Assembly (NCBI RefSeq): GCF_006088715.1
Contig: NZ_CP030771.1
Span: 7,004,001 to 7,068,000, forward strand
Length of the DNA: 64,000 bases
DNA from: Streptomyces sp. YIM 121038
GTDB lineage: Bacteria; Actinomycetota; Actinomycetes; Streptomycetales; Streptomycetaceae
Direction of reading: 5' to 3'
Both the position numbers and the translations under genes were made by a program. Shown here piece by piece: positions 9,143 through 17,831 of this stretch. The notes under the pieces were generated by a model. That model did no database searches, was not told where the DNA came from, and worked only from the letters and a program-made list of their open reading frames with translations. Numbering within the stretch: the stretch's first letter is position 1; the number at the start of each line of letters is the position of its first letter.

Positions 9143-9358
9143 GCATCGGGGCACGGCTCGGGCCCTAAGCGCCCACGACCGGTAAGCGTGCCGCTGCGCA
9201 CACCTTTGGCCAAAAGATATCCATGGATTCCGGTGCCCCATCGGAAAATGCGGCCATCTGCAATAGAGTCCGTCGTGGCAGCGTCCATGGAGTCGCCGCA
9301 CCAGCGTCTTCAACGCGTCGCGCGACGCGTTTCGCGGGCATTAAAGCGGAGGTCCGTC

Positions 9359-10030
9359 ATGCGCATTCCCGCGCACTCGGTCTGCACGGCCATCCGGGAC
9401 GACATCGTCTCCGGTGTCTACGAACGCGGCACGCGGCTCACCGAAGAACTCCTCGCCCGCCGCTACGGCGTCTCGCGCGTCCCCGTGCGCGAGGCCCTGC
9501 GCACCCTGGAGGCCGAGGGCTTCGTCGTCACCCGCAGGCACGCGGGCGCCTGCGTCGCCGAGCCGACCGAGCAGGACGCCGCCGACCTCCTGGAGGTCCG
9601 TACGCTCCTGGAGCCGCTGGCGGCCGCCCGCGCGGCCCAGCGCCGCACCGAAGCCCATCTGAAGGTCCTGCGCGGCCTCGTGCGCCTCGGCCAGGAGCGG
9701 GCCCGGCGCGGCGGCGAGGACCTGCGCGCGCTCGACGGCTGGTTCCACGAGACGCTCACCCAGGCCTCCGGCAGCCCCGGCCTCATCGCCCTGCTCACCC
9801 AGCTGCGCCACAAGGTCGCCTGGATGTACGTGGCGGACGCGCAGGCCGCGGCCACGGACCTGTGGAGCGGGCACGCCGCGGTCGTCGACGCGGTCGCCCG
9901 CCAGGACGCGGACCGGGCCCGCGCGCTCACGCTCCTGCACGCCGAGCGCACGGCGTCCGCGTACCGGCCGCGCGCCGGGCGTGTGAGGGGTTCGCAACGC
10001 GCCGTCAACAAAGTAGGCGTACGGAATTAA
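9359..10030 (+). CDS. GntR family transcriptional regulator (FadR/FCD type)
   Basis: A 223-aa regulator. The N-terminal winged helix (residues about 5-70) includes AIRDDIVSGVYERGTRLTEE, LARRYGVSRVPVREALRTLEAEG and the wing FVVTRRHAGACVAEP. The C-terminal all-helical FCD ligand domain begins at DLLEVRTLLEPLAA and carries DGWFHETL and WSGHAAVVDAVARQD, whose histidines usually bind a metal. The effector is unknown. The start ATG at 9359 has GCGGAGG upstream. The gene is convergent with ptsH. Its stop codon is the first three bases of a 24-bp tandem repeat, so the end of the protein may have been set by repeat formation. Confidence 0.9.
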   Translation: MRIPAHSVCTAIRDDIVSGVYERGTRLTEELLARRYGVSRVPVREALRTLEAEGFVVTRRHAGACVAEPTEQDAADLLEVRTLLEPLAAARAAQRRTEAHLKVLRGLVRLGQERARRGGEDLRALDGWFHETLTQASGSPGLIALLTQLRHKVAWMYVADAQAAATDLWSGHAAVVDAVARQDADRARALTLLHAERTASAYRPRAGRVRGSQRAVNKVGVRN

Positions 10031-10099
10031 CAGGCGCCCCGTACACGGGACTAACAGGGGCCTCGTACTCAGGATTAACAGGGGCCTCGTACACGGGAC
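10028..10099. repeat. three tandem 24-bp repeats at the gntR stop
   Basis: Units begin TAACAGG at 10028, 10052 and 10076, with exact 24-base spacing and a core of GGGGCCTCGTAC. More degenerate copies (CGTA..CGGGAC, GGACTCG) continue to about 10155. Each unit begins with TAA in the gntR frame. Confidence 0.8.
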
Positions 10100-10272
10100 C
10101 CGTATCCCGTACGCGGGACTCGTCCACCGGACTCGTATGCAGGGCTCATATGCGGAGTGCACGTACCCGAAGTGCGCGTACGCGACCTCATGCGCGGCGT
10201 CGTGAAAGCCGGGCATGCCCGCGTGGGAATTCCCCGCCGGATTTACTTGCCGCAGGTGCTGCCTTTGTGCCA

Positions 10273-10290
10273 CCGGTGGTGCGCCACCGG
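10273..10290. terminator. hairpin between convergent gntR and ptsH
   Basis: CCGGTGG / CCACCGG with loop TGCG, in the 420-bp gap between converging genes. It could end either transcript. A 7-bp stem is modest. Confidence 0.45.
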
Positions 10291-10339
10291 CTCGTGAATT
10301 CACCCGGGGCGTTCGCCGGACGGCACTCCGCGGGGGCGC

Positions 10340-10388
10340 GCCTCGGGGCGCACCCCCCCCGAAAAGCCTCGGGGCGCACCCCCGAAAA
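10340..10388. repeat. two-copy direct repeat downstream of ptsH
   Basis: GCCTCGGGGCGCACCCCC followed by CGAAAA occurs twice in a row (about 10340-10365 and 10366-10388), differing only in the length of the C-run. It lies just past the ptsH stop on the opposite strand. Confidence 0.65.
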
Positions 10389-10450
10389 CACGACGGAGCC
10401 GCGCGGCCACCCAGTGGCTCACGCGGTTCCGGCACGCTTGTCCGACCGTG

Positions 10451-10732
10451 TCAGACGGTCTCCGGGAGCTCCTCGAGGCCCTCGGAGACGAGCTTCGCCA
10501 GCCGGTCCAGGGCGGCGTCCGCACCCTCGGCGTCCGAAGCGAGCACGATCTCCTCGCCGCCCTGCGCGCCCAGGCCGAGCACCGCGAGCATCGAGGCCGC
10601 GTTGACGGGGTTGCCGTCGGCCTTGGCGATCGTCACGGGGACGCCCGAGGCCGTGGCCGCACGGACGAAGATGGAGGCGGGCCGGGCGTGGAGGCCCTCG
10701 GCCCAGCCGACGTTGACGCGGCGCTCAGCCAT
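10451..10732 (-). CDS. ptsH: phosphocarrier protein HPr
   Basis: A 93-aa HPr of the phosphoenolpyruvate:sugar phosphotransferase system. The active-site histidine is His15 in EGLHARPAS. The region around Ser47 (NPVNAASMLAVLGLG) corresponds to the regulatory serine of HPr in Firmicutes, although HPr kinase is normally absent from streptomycetes. HPr accepts phosphate from enzyme I and passes it to EIIA domains, neither of which is encoded here. The start ATG at 10732 has GGAAGGG upstream and gives the usual family length. The frame is open further upstream but unsupported. Confidence 0.95.
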   Translation of the reverse strand: MAERRVNVGWAEGLHARPASIFVRAATASGVPVTIAKADGNPVNAASMLAVLGLGAQGGEEIVLASDAEGADAALDRLAKLVSEGLEELPETV

Positions 10733-10910
10733 GTGTTGCTGCCCTTCCAGGTGTCTCACACTTGTCTAGACCAGTGTCTCATGCCGACCCGGGTGCTCCC
10801 GCAGGACCGGCGGAGCGCTGCCCCACGGGCCGCGTCCCGCCACCCGAGCGCCTTCGACCCCTCCTACATTGCCCCGGGCCCGGCGCCCGCGCGACCCGTA
10901 CCCTGGCCCC

Positions 10911-13832
10911 ATGCAGACCCCGGCGGACGGCTCAGCACACCCCTCGTCGGACAGCGCCGCGCACGCCCCGGCGGACGGCACGGCGCCCGCCGCCACGCAC
11001 ACCCCCGCGGCCGAAGCCACCCGCGCCCCGGCCGCGGACCAGCACCCCTACCCCTCCCACTGGGAGGCCGACGTGGTGCTGCGCGACGGCGGCACCGCCC
11101 GCATCCGGCCCATCACGGCCGCCGACGCCGACCGTCTGGTCAGCTTCTTCGAGCAGGTCTCGGACGAGTCGAAGTACTACCGCTTCTTCGCGCCCTACCC
11201 CCGTCTGTCCGCGAAGGACGTGCACCGCTTCACGCACCACGACCACGTGGACCGCGTCGGGCTCGCGGCCACCATCGGCGGCGAGTTCATCGCCACCGTC
11301 CGCTACGACCGCATCGACGCCCAGGGCCGCCCCGCCTCGGCGCCCGCCGAAGAGGCCGAGGTCGCCTTCCTCGTCCAGGACGCCCACCAGGGCCGCGGCG
11401 TCGCCTCCGCGCTGCTCGAACACATCGCCGCCGTCGCCCGCGAACGCGGCATCCGCCGCTTCGCCGCCGAAGTCCTGCCCGCCAACACCAAGATGGTGAA
11501 GGTCTTCACGGACGCCGGATACCAGCAGCAGCGCAGCTTCGAGGACGGCGTCGTGCGCCTCGAACTCGACCTGGAGCCCACCGACCGCTCCGTCGCCGTC
11601 CAGCACGCCCGCGAACAGCGCGCCGAGGCCCGCTCCGTGCAGCGGCTGCTCGCGCCCGGCTCCGTCGCGGTCATCGGCGTCGGCCGCGCCGAGGACAGCG
11701 TCGGCCGCGGCGTCCTGCGCAACCTGCTGCGCGCGGGCTTCACCGGCCGCGTCCACGCCGTCAACCGCGCCTTCGCGGACCGGGCCACCACCGAGGGCGT
11801 CGAGGGGGTCCCCGCACACCGCTCCGTGCGCGACGTCGCCGGGCCCGTCGACCTCGCCGTCGTCGCCGTCCCCGCCGAGCACGTGCCGGAAGCGGTCGCC
11901 GAGTGCGGCGAACACGGCGTCCAGGGCCTCGTCGTCCTCTCCGCCGGATACGCCGAGAGCGGCCCCGAAGGACTGGAGCGCCAGCGCGAACTCGTCCGCC
12001 AGGCCCGCTCCTACGGCATGCGCCTCATCGGCCCCAACGCCTTCGGCGTGATCAACACCGCTTCCGCCGTACGCCTGAACGCCTCGCTGGCCCCCGAACT
12101 GGCCGCCGCGGGCCGCATCGGCCTGTTCACCCAGTCCGGTGCCATCGGCATCGCCCTGCTGTCCCGGCTGCACCGCCGCGGCGCGGGCCTGTCGTCCTTC
12201 GTCAGCGCGGGCAACCGCGCCGACGTCTCCGGCAACGACGTCCTCCAGTACTGGTACGACGACCCGGACACCGACGTCGCGCTCATGTACCTGGAATCCA
12301 TCGGCAACCCCCGCAAGTTCACCCGCCTCGCCCGCCGCGCCGCCGCCGCGAAGCCCCTCGTCGTCGTCCAGGGCGCCCGGCACAGCGGCATCGCCCCCAC
12401 CGGCCACGCCGGGGCCGCGACCCGGCTGCCGCACGCCACCGTGTCCGCGCTGCTCCGCCAGGCCGGGGTCATCCGCGTCGACACCGTCACCGAGCTCGTC
12501 GACGCCGGGCTCCTGCTCGCGGGCCAGCCGCTGCCCGCGGGGCCCCGCGTCGCCATCCTCGGCAACTCCGAGTCCCTCGGCCTGCTCACCTACGACGCGT
12601 GCGTCGCCGAAGGCCTGCGCCCGCTGCCCCCGCGCGACCTGACCACGGCCGCGACGCCCGAGGACTTCCGCGCCGCGCTCGGCGCCGCGCTCGCCGCCGA
12701 CACCTGTGACGCGGCCGTGGTCACCGTCATCCCCTCGCTCGGCGAGTCGAGCCGCGAGGGCCAGGGGGAGACCCTGGCGACCGCCCTGCGGGCCGCCGCT
12801 GCCGCGTGCCCCACCAAGCCCGTCGCCGTCGTCCACGTGGAGCTCGGCGAGCTCGCCGAGGCCCTCTCCGCCGCCGCGAGCACCAAGCCCGGATCGGCCG
12901 CCGCCCGCCCCGCCGACCGGCCCCCCGCCGCCCCGCCCACGGCCGACGCCCCGCCGCCGCACGCCCGCATCCCCGCCTACCCCGCCGCCGAGCGGGCCGT
13001 GCGCGCCCTCGCCGAAGCCGTCACCTACGCCCAGTGGCGGCACGACATCGCCGACCCCGGCAAGGTGCCCGAGTACGACGACATCGACGAACCGGGCGCC
13101 GCCGACCTCATCGCGGACCTCCTCGCCAAGGGCGGCGACCCGCACGGCCTGACCCTCGGCCCCGACGACGCCCGCGACCTGCTCGGCCGCTACGGCATCG
13201 CCGTCCACGCCGTCCTGCCCGCGCCCGACGCCGACGCGGCCGCCGACGCCGCCCTGCGGCTCGGCTACCCCGTCGCCCTCAAGACCACGGCCCCGCACCT
13301 GCGCCACCGCCCCGACCTCGGCGGCGTACGCCTCGACCTCGCCGACGAGGAGCAGCTGCGCCGCGCCTACCGCGAGCTCACCCACGCCCTCGGCCGCCCC
13401 GCCGAGCTGCGGCCCGTCGTCCAGGCCATGGTCGCGCGGGGCGTCGACACCGTCGTGCGCGCGGGACACGACCCCGCCGCGGGGGCGGTGCTGTCCTTCG
13501 GCCTCGCGGGCGCGGCGTCCGAACTCCTCGGGGACACCGCCCACCGACTGATTCCCGTCACCGACCGCGATGCGCGCACCCTCGTGGGATCGATCCGGAC
13601 CGCGCCCCTCCTCTTCGGCTGGCGCGGTGCGGCCCCCGTGGACACCCCCGCCCTGGAGGAGCTCCTCCAGCGGGTCTCGCGCCTGGTCGACGACCATCCC
13701 GAAGTGGTCACCGTCTCACTGGAACCGGTGGTCGTCGCCCAGGACGGCCTGTCCGTCCTCAGCGGCACCGTCCGCCTCGCCCCGCCCCCGGCCCGCGACG
13801 ACCTGGGCCCGCGCACCCTGCCCGCCTACTGA
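10911..13832 (+). CDS. PatA-like protein lysine acetyltransferase (GNAT + NDP-forming acyl-CoA synthetase-like)
   Basis: A 973-aa multidomain protein. A low-complexity N-terminus (1-45) is followed by a GNAT acetyltransferase domain (about 50-215; LRDGGTARIRPITAADADRL, FLVQDAHQGRGVASALLEHI as the acetyl-CoA loop). Next come a CoA-binding Rossmann domain and ligase-like domains (from about 245: LLAPGSVAVIGVGRAEDS, LIGPNAFGVINT, FTQSGAIGIALL), then a C-terminal ATP-grasp region (from about 755: ARDLLGRYGIAV, YPVALKTTAPHLRHR). GNAT at the N-terminus is the order reported for S. lividans PatA, which acetylates acetoacetyl-CoA synthetase, and is the reverse of Salmonella Pat. An Ala/Pro-rich linker (about 650-690) interrupts the ligase part. 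Whether the synthetase half is catalytic cannot be told from sequence. The ATG start is preferred over a TTG 14 codons earlier. Confidence 0.88.
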   Translation: MQTPADGSAHPSSDSAAHAPADGTAPAATHTPAAEATRAPAADQHPYPSHWEADVVLRDGGTARIRPITAADADRLVSFFEQVSDESKYYRFFAPYPRLSAKDVHRFTHHDHVDRVGLAATIGGEFIATVRYDRIDAQGRPASAPAEEAEVAFLVQDAHQGRGVASALLEHIAAVARERGIRRFAAEVLPANTKMVKVFTDAGYQQQRSFEDGVVRLELDLEPTDRSVAVQHAREQRAEARSVQRLLAPGSVAVIGVGRAEDSVGRGVLRNLLRAGFTGRVHAVNRAFADRATTEGVEGVPAHRSVRDVAGPVDLAVVAVPAEHVPEAVAECGEHGVQGLVVLSAGYAESGPEGLERQRELVRQARSYGMRLIGPNAFGVINTASAVRLNASLAPELAAAGRIGLFTQSGAIGIALLSRLHRRGAGLSSFVSAGNRADVSGNDVLQYWYDDPDTDVALMYLESIGNPRKFTRLARRAAAAKPLVVVQGARHSGIAPTGHAGAATRLPHATVSALLRQAGVIRVDTVTELVDAGLLLAGQPLPAGPRVAILGNSESLGLLTYDACVAEGLRPLPPRDLTTAATPEDFRAALGAALAADTCDAAVVTVIPSLGESSREGQGETLATALRAAAAACPTKPVAVVHVELGELAEALSAAASTKPGSAAARPADRPPAAPPTADAPPPHARIPAYPAAERAVRALAEAVTYAQWRHDIADPGKVPEYDDIDEPGAADLIADLLAKGGDPHGLTLGPDDARDLLGRYGIAVHAVLPAPDADAAADAALRLGYPVALKTTAPHLRHRPDLGGVRLDLADEEQLRRAYRELTHALGRPAELRPVVQAMVARGVDTVVRAGHDPAAGAVLSFGLAGAASELLGDTAHRLIPVTDRDARTLVGSIRTAPLLFGWRGAAPVDTPALEELLQRVSRLVDDHPEVVTVSLEPVVVAQDGLSVLSGTVRLAPPPARDDLGPRTLPAY

Positions 13833-13890
13833 CGAGCCCGCGGCGCCCGCCGAGGCGGCCACCGCGCACCGTCGGGCGGGCGCCGGGCCG

Positions 13891-13896
13891 TAGGAT
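13891..13896 (+). promoter_or_regulatory. -10 box for leaderless DUF5998 transcript
   Basis: TAGGAT lies seven bases before the ATG at 13904, so transcription would start at the A of the start codon. No clear -35 box and no separate ribosome-binding site is seen. Confidence 0.5.
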
Positions 13897-13903
13897 GGGC
13901 GTC

Positions 13904-14509
13904 ATGGCAAAGACCGGTACCACGACCCAGGGGCTGCGCGCGGCGATCGAGCGCAGCGGCTACTACCCGGCCCTCGTGGCCGAGGCGGTGGAGGCCGCGG
14001 TCGGCGGCGAGACCATCGGGTCGTACCTGGTCCACCAGGAGACCACGTTCGACGCCAACGAAGTACGCCGTCACGTGACGGTGCTCGTCCTCACCGACAC
14101 CCGCTTCATCGTCAGCCACACCGACGAGCAGGCGGCCGACAGCACCTCGCCGACCCCGTACGCCACGACCTCCACCGAGTCCGTGAAGATCGGCCGGATC
14201 TCGTCGGTCGTCGTCAGCCGCGTCGTCGCCAATCCCGAGAAGTACGTCCCCGGCTCCCTGCCCCGTGAGGTCGTCCTCACCATCGGCTGGGGCGCCGTCT
14301 CCCGCATCGACCTCGAACCGGCCGCCTGCGGCGACCCCAACTGCGAGGCCGACCACGGCTACACGGGCAGCTCCACCGCCGACGACCTCAGCCTGCGCGT
14401 CAGCGAGGCCGGCGACGGCCCCGACACGGTCCGCCAGACCCTCGCCTTCGCCCAGGCACTCTCCGAGGCCACGGCGGCCACCGCCGGCGGCGCGGGCGCC
14501 ACCCGCTGA
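13904..14509 (+). CDS. DUF5998 family protein
   Basis: A 201-aa soluble protein conserved in actinomycetes, beginning MAKTGTTTQGLRAAIERSGYYPALV. It contains predicted beta-strands with HVTVLVLTDTRFIVSHTDE and VVLTIGWGAVSRIDLEPA, then a CGDPNCEADHGYTG segment with a possible metal-binding Cys/Cys/His cluster. Function unknown. A second in-frame ATG at 13895 overlaps the TAGGAT box, so the later one is preferred. It overlaps the next gene by one base (TGATG), so the two are probably translated together. Confidence 0.85.
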   Translation: MAKTGTTTQGLRAAIERSGYYPALVAEAVEAAVGGETIGSYLVHQETTFDANEVRRHVTVLVLTDTRFIVSHTDEQAADSTSPTPYATTSTESVKIGRISSVVVSRVVANPEKYVPGSLPREVVLTIGWGAVSRIDLEPAACGDPNCEADHGYTGSSTADDLSLRVSEAGDGPDTVRQTLAFAQALSEATAATAGGAGATR

Positions 14510-15708
14510 TGGTCACAGCCGACTGGACCGGCGGCTGGGACGACGTACAGCCCCTGGAGCTCGCCACCGCACCGCTGCCCGAGTACGGCACCGGGTCGCT
14601 CGCCGACCTGCTGCCCACCCTCGTCGCGCACCAGGAGGTCGACGGCTTCGCGCCCGCCATCGCCGAGCTGGCCCCCGCCGACCGGAACTGCGTCTTCCTG
14701 ATCGACGGCCTCGGCTGGGAGCAACTGCGCGCCCACCCCGCCGAAGCGCCGTTCCTGACCTCGCTCCTCGGCTCCTCGCGCGGCGGCACCGGACGCCCCA
14801 TCACCGCGGGCTTCCCCGCCACCACGGCCACCTCCCTCGCCTCCGTCGGCACCGGCCTGCCCCCGGGCCTCCACGGCCTGCCCGGGTACACCGCCCGCAA
14901 CCCCGACACCGGCGAGCTGATGAACCAGCTCCGCTGGAAGCCCTGGACCGACCCGCACGCCTGGCAGCCCCACCCCACGGTCTTCCGGCGCGCCCACGAG
15001 GCGGGCGTCCACACCGCCCAGGTCTCCTCGCCGACCTTCGAGCACACCCCGCTCACCAAGGTCGCCCTGAGCGGCGGCACCTTCCGCGGCCGCCTCTCCG
15101 GCGAGGACCGCATGGACCTCGCCGCCGAGCAGCTCGCCGCCGGTGACCGCTCCCTGGTCTACACGTACTACGCGGAGGTCGACGGCAAGGGCCACCGCTT
15201 CGGCCTGGACTCCGACGCCTGGCGCGGCCAGCTCATGTACGTCGACCGCCTCGTCCAGCGCCTGGCCGAGCAGCTCCCGCCGCGCAGCGCCCTGTACGTC
15301 ACGGCCGACCACGGCATGGTCGACATCCCCTTCGACGAAGAGTCCCGGATCGACTTCGACGAGGACTGGGAGCTGCGCGCGGGCGTCGCCCTGCTCGGCG
15401 GCGAGGGCCGCGCCCGCCACGTCTACGCCGTCCCCGGCGCCGAGGCCGACGTCCTCACCGTCTGGCGGGAGGTCCTCGGGGACCGCTTCTGGGTGGCCGG
15501 ACGCGAGGAGGCCATCGCCGCGGGGTGGTTCGGCCCGCGCGTCGACGAGCGCGTCCACGGCCGCATCGGCGACGTGGTGGCCGCCGCCCACGACGACGCC
15601 CTGATCATCGCCTCCCGCACCGAGCCCCACGAGTCCGCGATGGTCGGCAACCACGGCTCCATGACCCCCGCCGAACAGCTCGTACCGCTGCTGGAAGTAC
15701 GCTCCTAG
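14509..15708 (+). CDS. alkaline phosphatase superfamily / nucleotide pyrophosphatase-like protein
   Basis: A 399-aa member of the alkaline-phosphatase fold. CVFLIDGLGWEQL supplies the first metal aspartate (Asp66). FPATTATSLASVGTGLPPG carries the nucleophilic threonine (Thr105 or Thr106). TADHGMVDIP and GNHGSMTP supply the remaining metal ligands. No signal peptide or membrane segment, so cytoplasmic. Family members hydrolyse phosphodiesters or pyrophosphates; the substrate here is unknown. It is the second gene of a two-gene unit with DUF5998. Confidence 0.88.
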   Translation: MVTADWTGGWDDVQPLELATAPLPEYGTGSLADLLPTLVAHQEVDGFAPAIAELAPADRNCVFLIDGLGWEQLRAHPAEAPFLTSLLGSSRGGTGRPITAGFPATTATSLASVGTGLPPGLHGLPGYTARNPDTGELMNQLRWKPWTDPHAWQPHPTVFRRAHEAGVHTAQVSSPTFEHTPLTKVALSGGTFRGRLSGEDRMDLAAEQLAAGDRSLVYTYYAEVDGKGHRFGLDSDAWRGQLMYVDRLVQRLAEQLPPRSALYVTADHGMVDIPFDEESRIDFDEDWELRAGVALLGGEGRARHVYAVPGAEADVLTVWREVLGDRFWVAGREEAIAAGWFGPRVDERVHGRIGDVVAAAHDDALIIASRTEPHESAMVGNHGSMTPAEQLVPLLEVRS

Positions 15709-15772
15709 CCGCCGCGCGCCCTCCCCGGGCGCCCCCGCACGCCCCCACATGATGAAAGGCCCTCAACTCCCC

Positions 15773-16450
15773 ATGCCTGAGCTGGTGTTCTTCTCCGGAA
15801 CGATGGACTGCGGGAAGAGCACCCTCGCGCTGCAGATCGAGCACAACCGCTCGGCCCGCGGCCTCGAGGGGTTGATCTTCGCGCGCAACGACCGCGCGGG
15901 CGCGGGCAAGCTCTCCTCCCGCCTCGGCCTCGTCACCCAGGCCCTCGAAGTCGCCGACGGCCTCGACTTCTACGCCCATCTCGTCGACCGCCTCTCCCAG
16001 GGCGGCCGCGCCGACTACGTCATCGTCGACGAGGCGCAGTTCCTCACCCCGGAGCAGGTCGACCAGCTCGCGCGCGTGGTCGACGACCTCGGCCTCGACG
16101 TCTTCGCCTTCGGCATCACCACCGACTTCCGCACCCGGCTCTTCCCCGGCTCGCAGCGGCTCGTGGAGCTCGCCGACCGCATAGAGGTCCTCCAGGTCGA
16201 GGCCCTGTGCTGGTGCGGCGCCCGTGCCACTCACAACGCCCGTACCGTCGGTGGCCACATGGTCGTCGAGGGCGCCCAGGTCGTCGTCGGAGACGTCAAC
16301 CAGGCCGCTGACGAGGTGGGCTACGAGGTCGTGTGCCGCCGTCACCACCGCCGCCGCATGACCGCCGCGTCCGCCCACGCGGGCGCCCTGTCGCCCGACG
16401 TCCTTCCGCTCGACAGCGACAGCGCCGTCGGCACCCTGGAACGCTCCTAG
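15773..16450 (+). CDS. thymidine kinase (TK1-like, type II)
   Basis: A 225-aa protein. The P-loop GTMDCGKS is at residues 9-16. VIVDEAQF (83-90) carries the catalytic Glu87. FAFGITTDFRTRLFPGS is the conserved middle strand. The lasso zinc site is Cys146/Cys148 in CWCGARAT with Cys188 and a following His in CRRHH. It would phosphorylate thymidine for salvage. The P-loop differs from the usual GPMFSGKS, and the protein has a longer C-terminal tail than E. coli Tdk, so some relatives are annotated only as ATP-binding proteins. The start is the ATG right before PELVFFSG; ATGs at 15749 and 15752 are alternatives. The stop lies inside a 9-bp tandem repeat. Confidence 0.85.
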   Translation: MPELVFFSGTMDCGKSTLALQIEHNRSARGLEGLIFARNDRAGAGKLSSRLGLVTQALEVADGLDFYAHLVDRLSQGGRADYVIVDEAQFLTPEQVDQLARVVDDLGLDVFAFGITTDFRTRLFPGSQRLVELADRIEVLQVEALCWCGARATHNARTVGGHMVVEGAQVVVGDVNQAADEVGYEVVCRRHHRRRMTAASAHAGALSPDVLPLDSDSAVGTLERS

Positions 16451-16514
16451 GGCTCCTAGAGCTCCTAGAGCTCCTGGGGCCGCTGGGGCCTCTGGAACCT
16501 CAGGGCCCTCCTGG
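16443..16514. repeat. 9-bp tandem repeat spanning the thymidine kinase stop
   Basis: About eight 9-base units (GCTCCTAGG, GCTCCTAGA twice, GCTCCTGGG, GCCGCTGGG, GCCTCTGGA, then decaying) start inside the last codons of the kinase gene. The unit is three codons long. Confidence 0.75.
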
Positions 16515-16551
16515 AGTCACCGAACCCCCTGGAGCCTCCGGAGCGCCGCCG

Positions 16552-17379
16552 TCAGAGCGTCTCCGGCGGCTCCTGGCAGGACCGCTCGGTGTGCACGAGC
16601 GTGAACACCGCGCCCTCCGGGTCGGCGACCGTCGCGATCCGCCCGTGCGTGCCCTCGCGCGCGGGACGCACGAGACGGCCGCCGAGCTCGACCGCCCGCT
16701 CCACCGTCGCGTCCACGTCCGCGGCCTCGAAGTACGTCATCCAGTACGCGCCCCGGTCGCGCGGCAGCGCGCTGCCGGCGCCGTGCACCGAAGCCACCGC
16801 ACGGCCCTCGAGGAACAGCGTCAGGAAGTCCGTGTCGGGTGCGCCGGACGCCTCCTCGGTGTAGCCGAACAGCGTCCGGTAGAACTTGGCGACCTCCGCC
16901 GTCTCCCGGGTCACCAGCTCGTTCCAGGCGGGCGCTCCGGGCACCCCCGCCACCGCGGTGCCCAGGTGCTCCGCGGGCTGCCAGATGCCGAACACCGCGC
17001 CCGCGGGGTCCGACGCGATCGCCATGCGCCCGGCCTCGGCCGCGTCCAGCGGGCCGACGCCCACCGTGCCGCCGCAGTGCCGGGCCATCTCCGCCGTCTC
17101 GTCGGCGTCGTCCGACGCCAGATACGGGGTCCAGGCGATCGGCAGGCGCCGGTCGGCCGGCAGCTCGCCGATCCCGGCCACCTCGCGGTCGTCCAGGAAG
17201 GCGCGTACGTAGGGGCCCAGCTGCTGCGGCCCGGGCCGGTACGTCCAGCCGAAGAGCCGCGCGTAGAACTCCTTGGTCGCGGCCAGGTCGTGCGCCATCA
17301 GGCTCACCCAGCAGGGCGTGCCGGGTGCGGGCCGCGCGGTCCGTTCGCGTCGGCTGTCCGGCCACCGTGCCTCGGTCAT
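16552..17379 (-). CDS. VOC (glyoxalase/bleomycin-resistance) superfamily protein, two domains
   Basis: A 275-aa protein made of two tandem vicinal-oxygen-chelate modules: CWVSLMAHDLAATKEFYARLFGW with FGIWQP (about 22-135), and WNELVTRETAEVAKFYRTLFGY with FTLVHTE (about 145-270). VOC proteins are metal-dependent isomerases, dioxygenases or drug-binding proteins. Several expected metal ligands are not obvious here, so it may be a binding protein. The ATG at 17379 follows GAGGAGAG and gives a normal family N-terminus. It converges with the thymidine kinase gene across the 9-bp repeats. Confidence 0.85.
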   Translation of the reverse strand: MTEARWPDSRRERTARPAPGTPCWVSLMAHDLAATKEFYARLFGWTYRPGPQQLGPYVRAFLDDREVAGIGELPADRRLPIAWTPYLASDDADETAEMARHCGGTVGVGPLDAAEAGRMAIASDPAGAVFGIWQPAEHLGTAVAGVPGAPAWNELVTRETAEVAKFYRTLFGYTEEASGAPDTDFLTLFLEGRAVASVHGAGSALPRDRGAYWMTYFEAADVDATVERAVELGGRLVRPAREGTHGRIATVADPEGAVFTLVHTERSCQEPPETL

Positions 17380-17831
17380 CGTCACTCTCTCCTCGGGCCC
17401 TCGTGGCGGCGGCAGCTCACGGACGGCGCCGGTCGCCGACGCCAGGGGGCCGGATTCGCGATCCGTCATCTGCTGCTCCATGACGTCGCTCGTCCGCCCG
17501 CTGCCGTCCGCCACCCGCCGTCGGTCAGCCGCCGCCACTCCGCTTCGACTCGCCTTTCGAACGCGCGTACCCTGGCCGCGCGCATGCCCGTCCGTGCAGA
17601 TGCTTGCACCACCCGCCGCCCGGCGCCCCCCGGCCGCGCCGCCTTTTCCTGTTTCCTGGCGGAGGATGCCCGGTCTGCCGTTTCCCATCCGTAAACGTGC
17701 GATTGCCGAGCCGTGTCCGTCTTCGGTACGGGGCGTGCCCGGTCCCGTACGCCACGTGTTCGGGCGGGTCCGGCCGAGCAGGCTAGCCGGACCTGGACGC
17801 GGCGGCCACCCCGTGGGCAAGGTTGGGGCTT
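17380..17831. other. intergenic region between VOC and sulfurtransferase genes
   Basis: About 450 bases between divergent genes. An open frame continues upstream of the VOC start but loses family similarity, so I treat it as non-coding. The sulfurtransferase has only a G-rich GGTTGGGG element before its ATG. No repeats or RNA structures seen. Confidence 0.35.
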
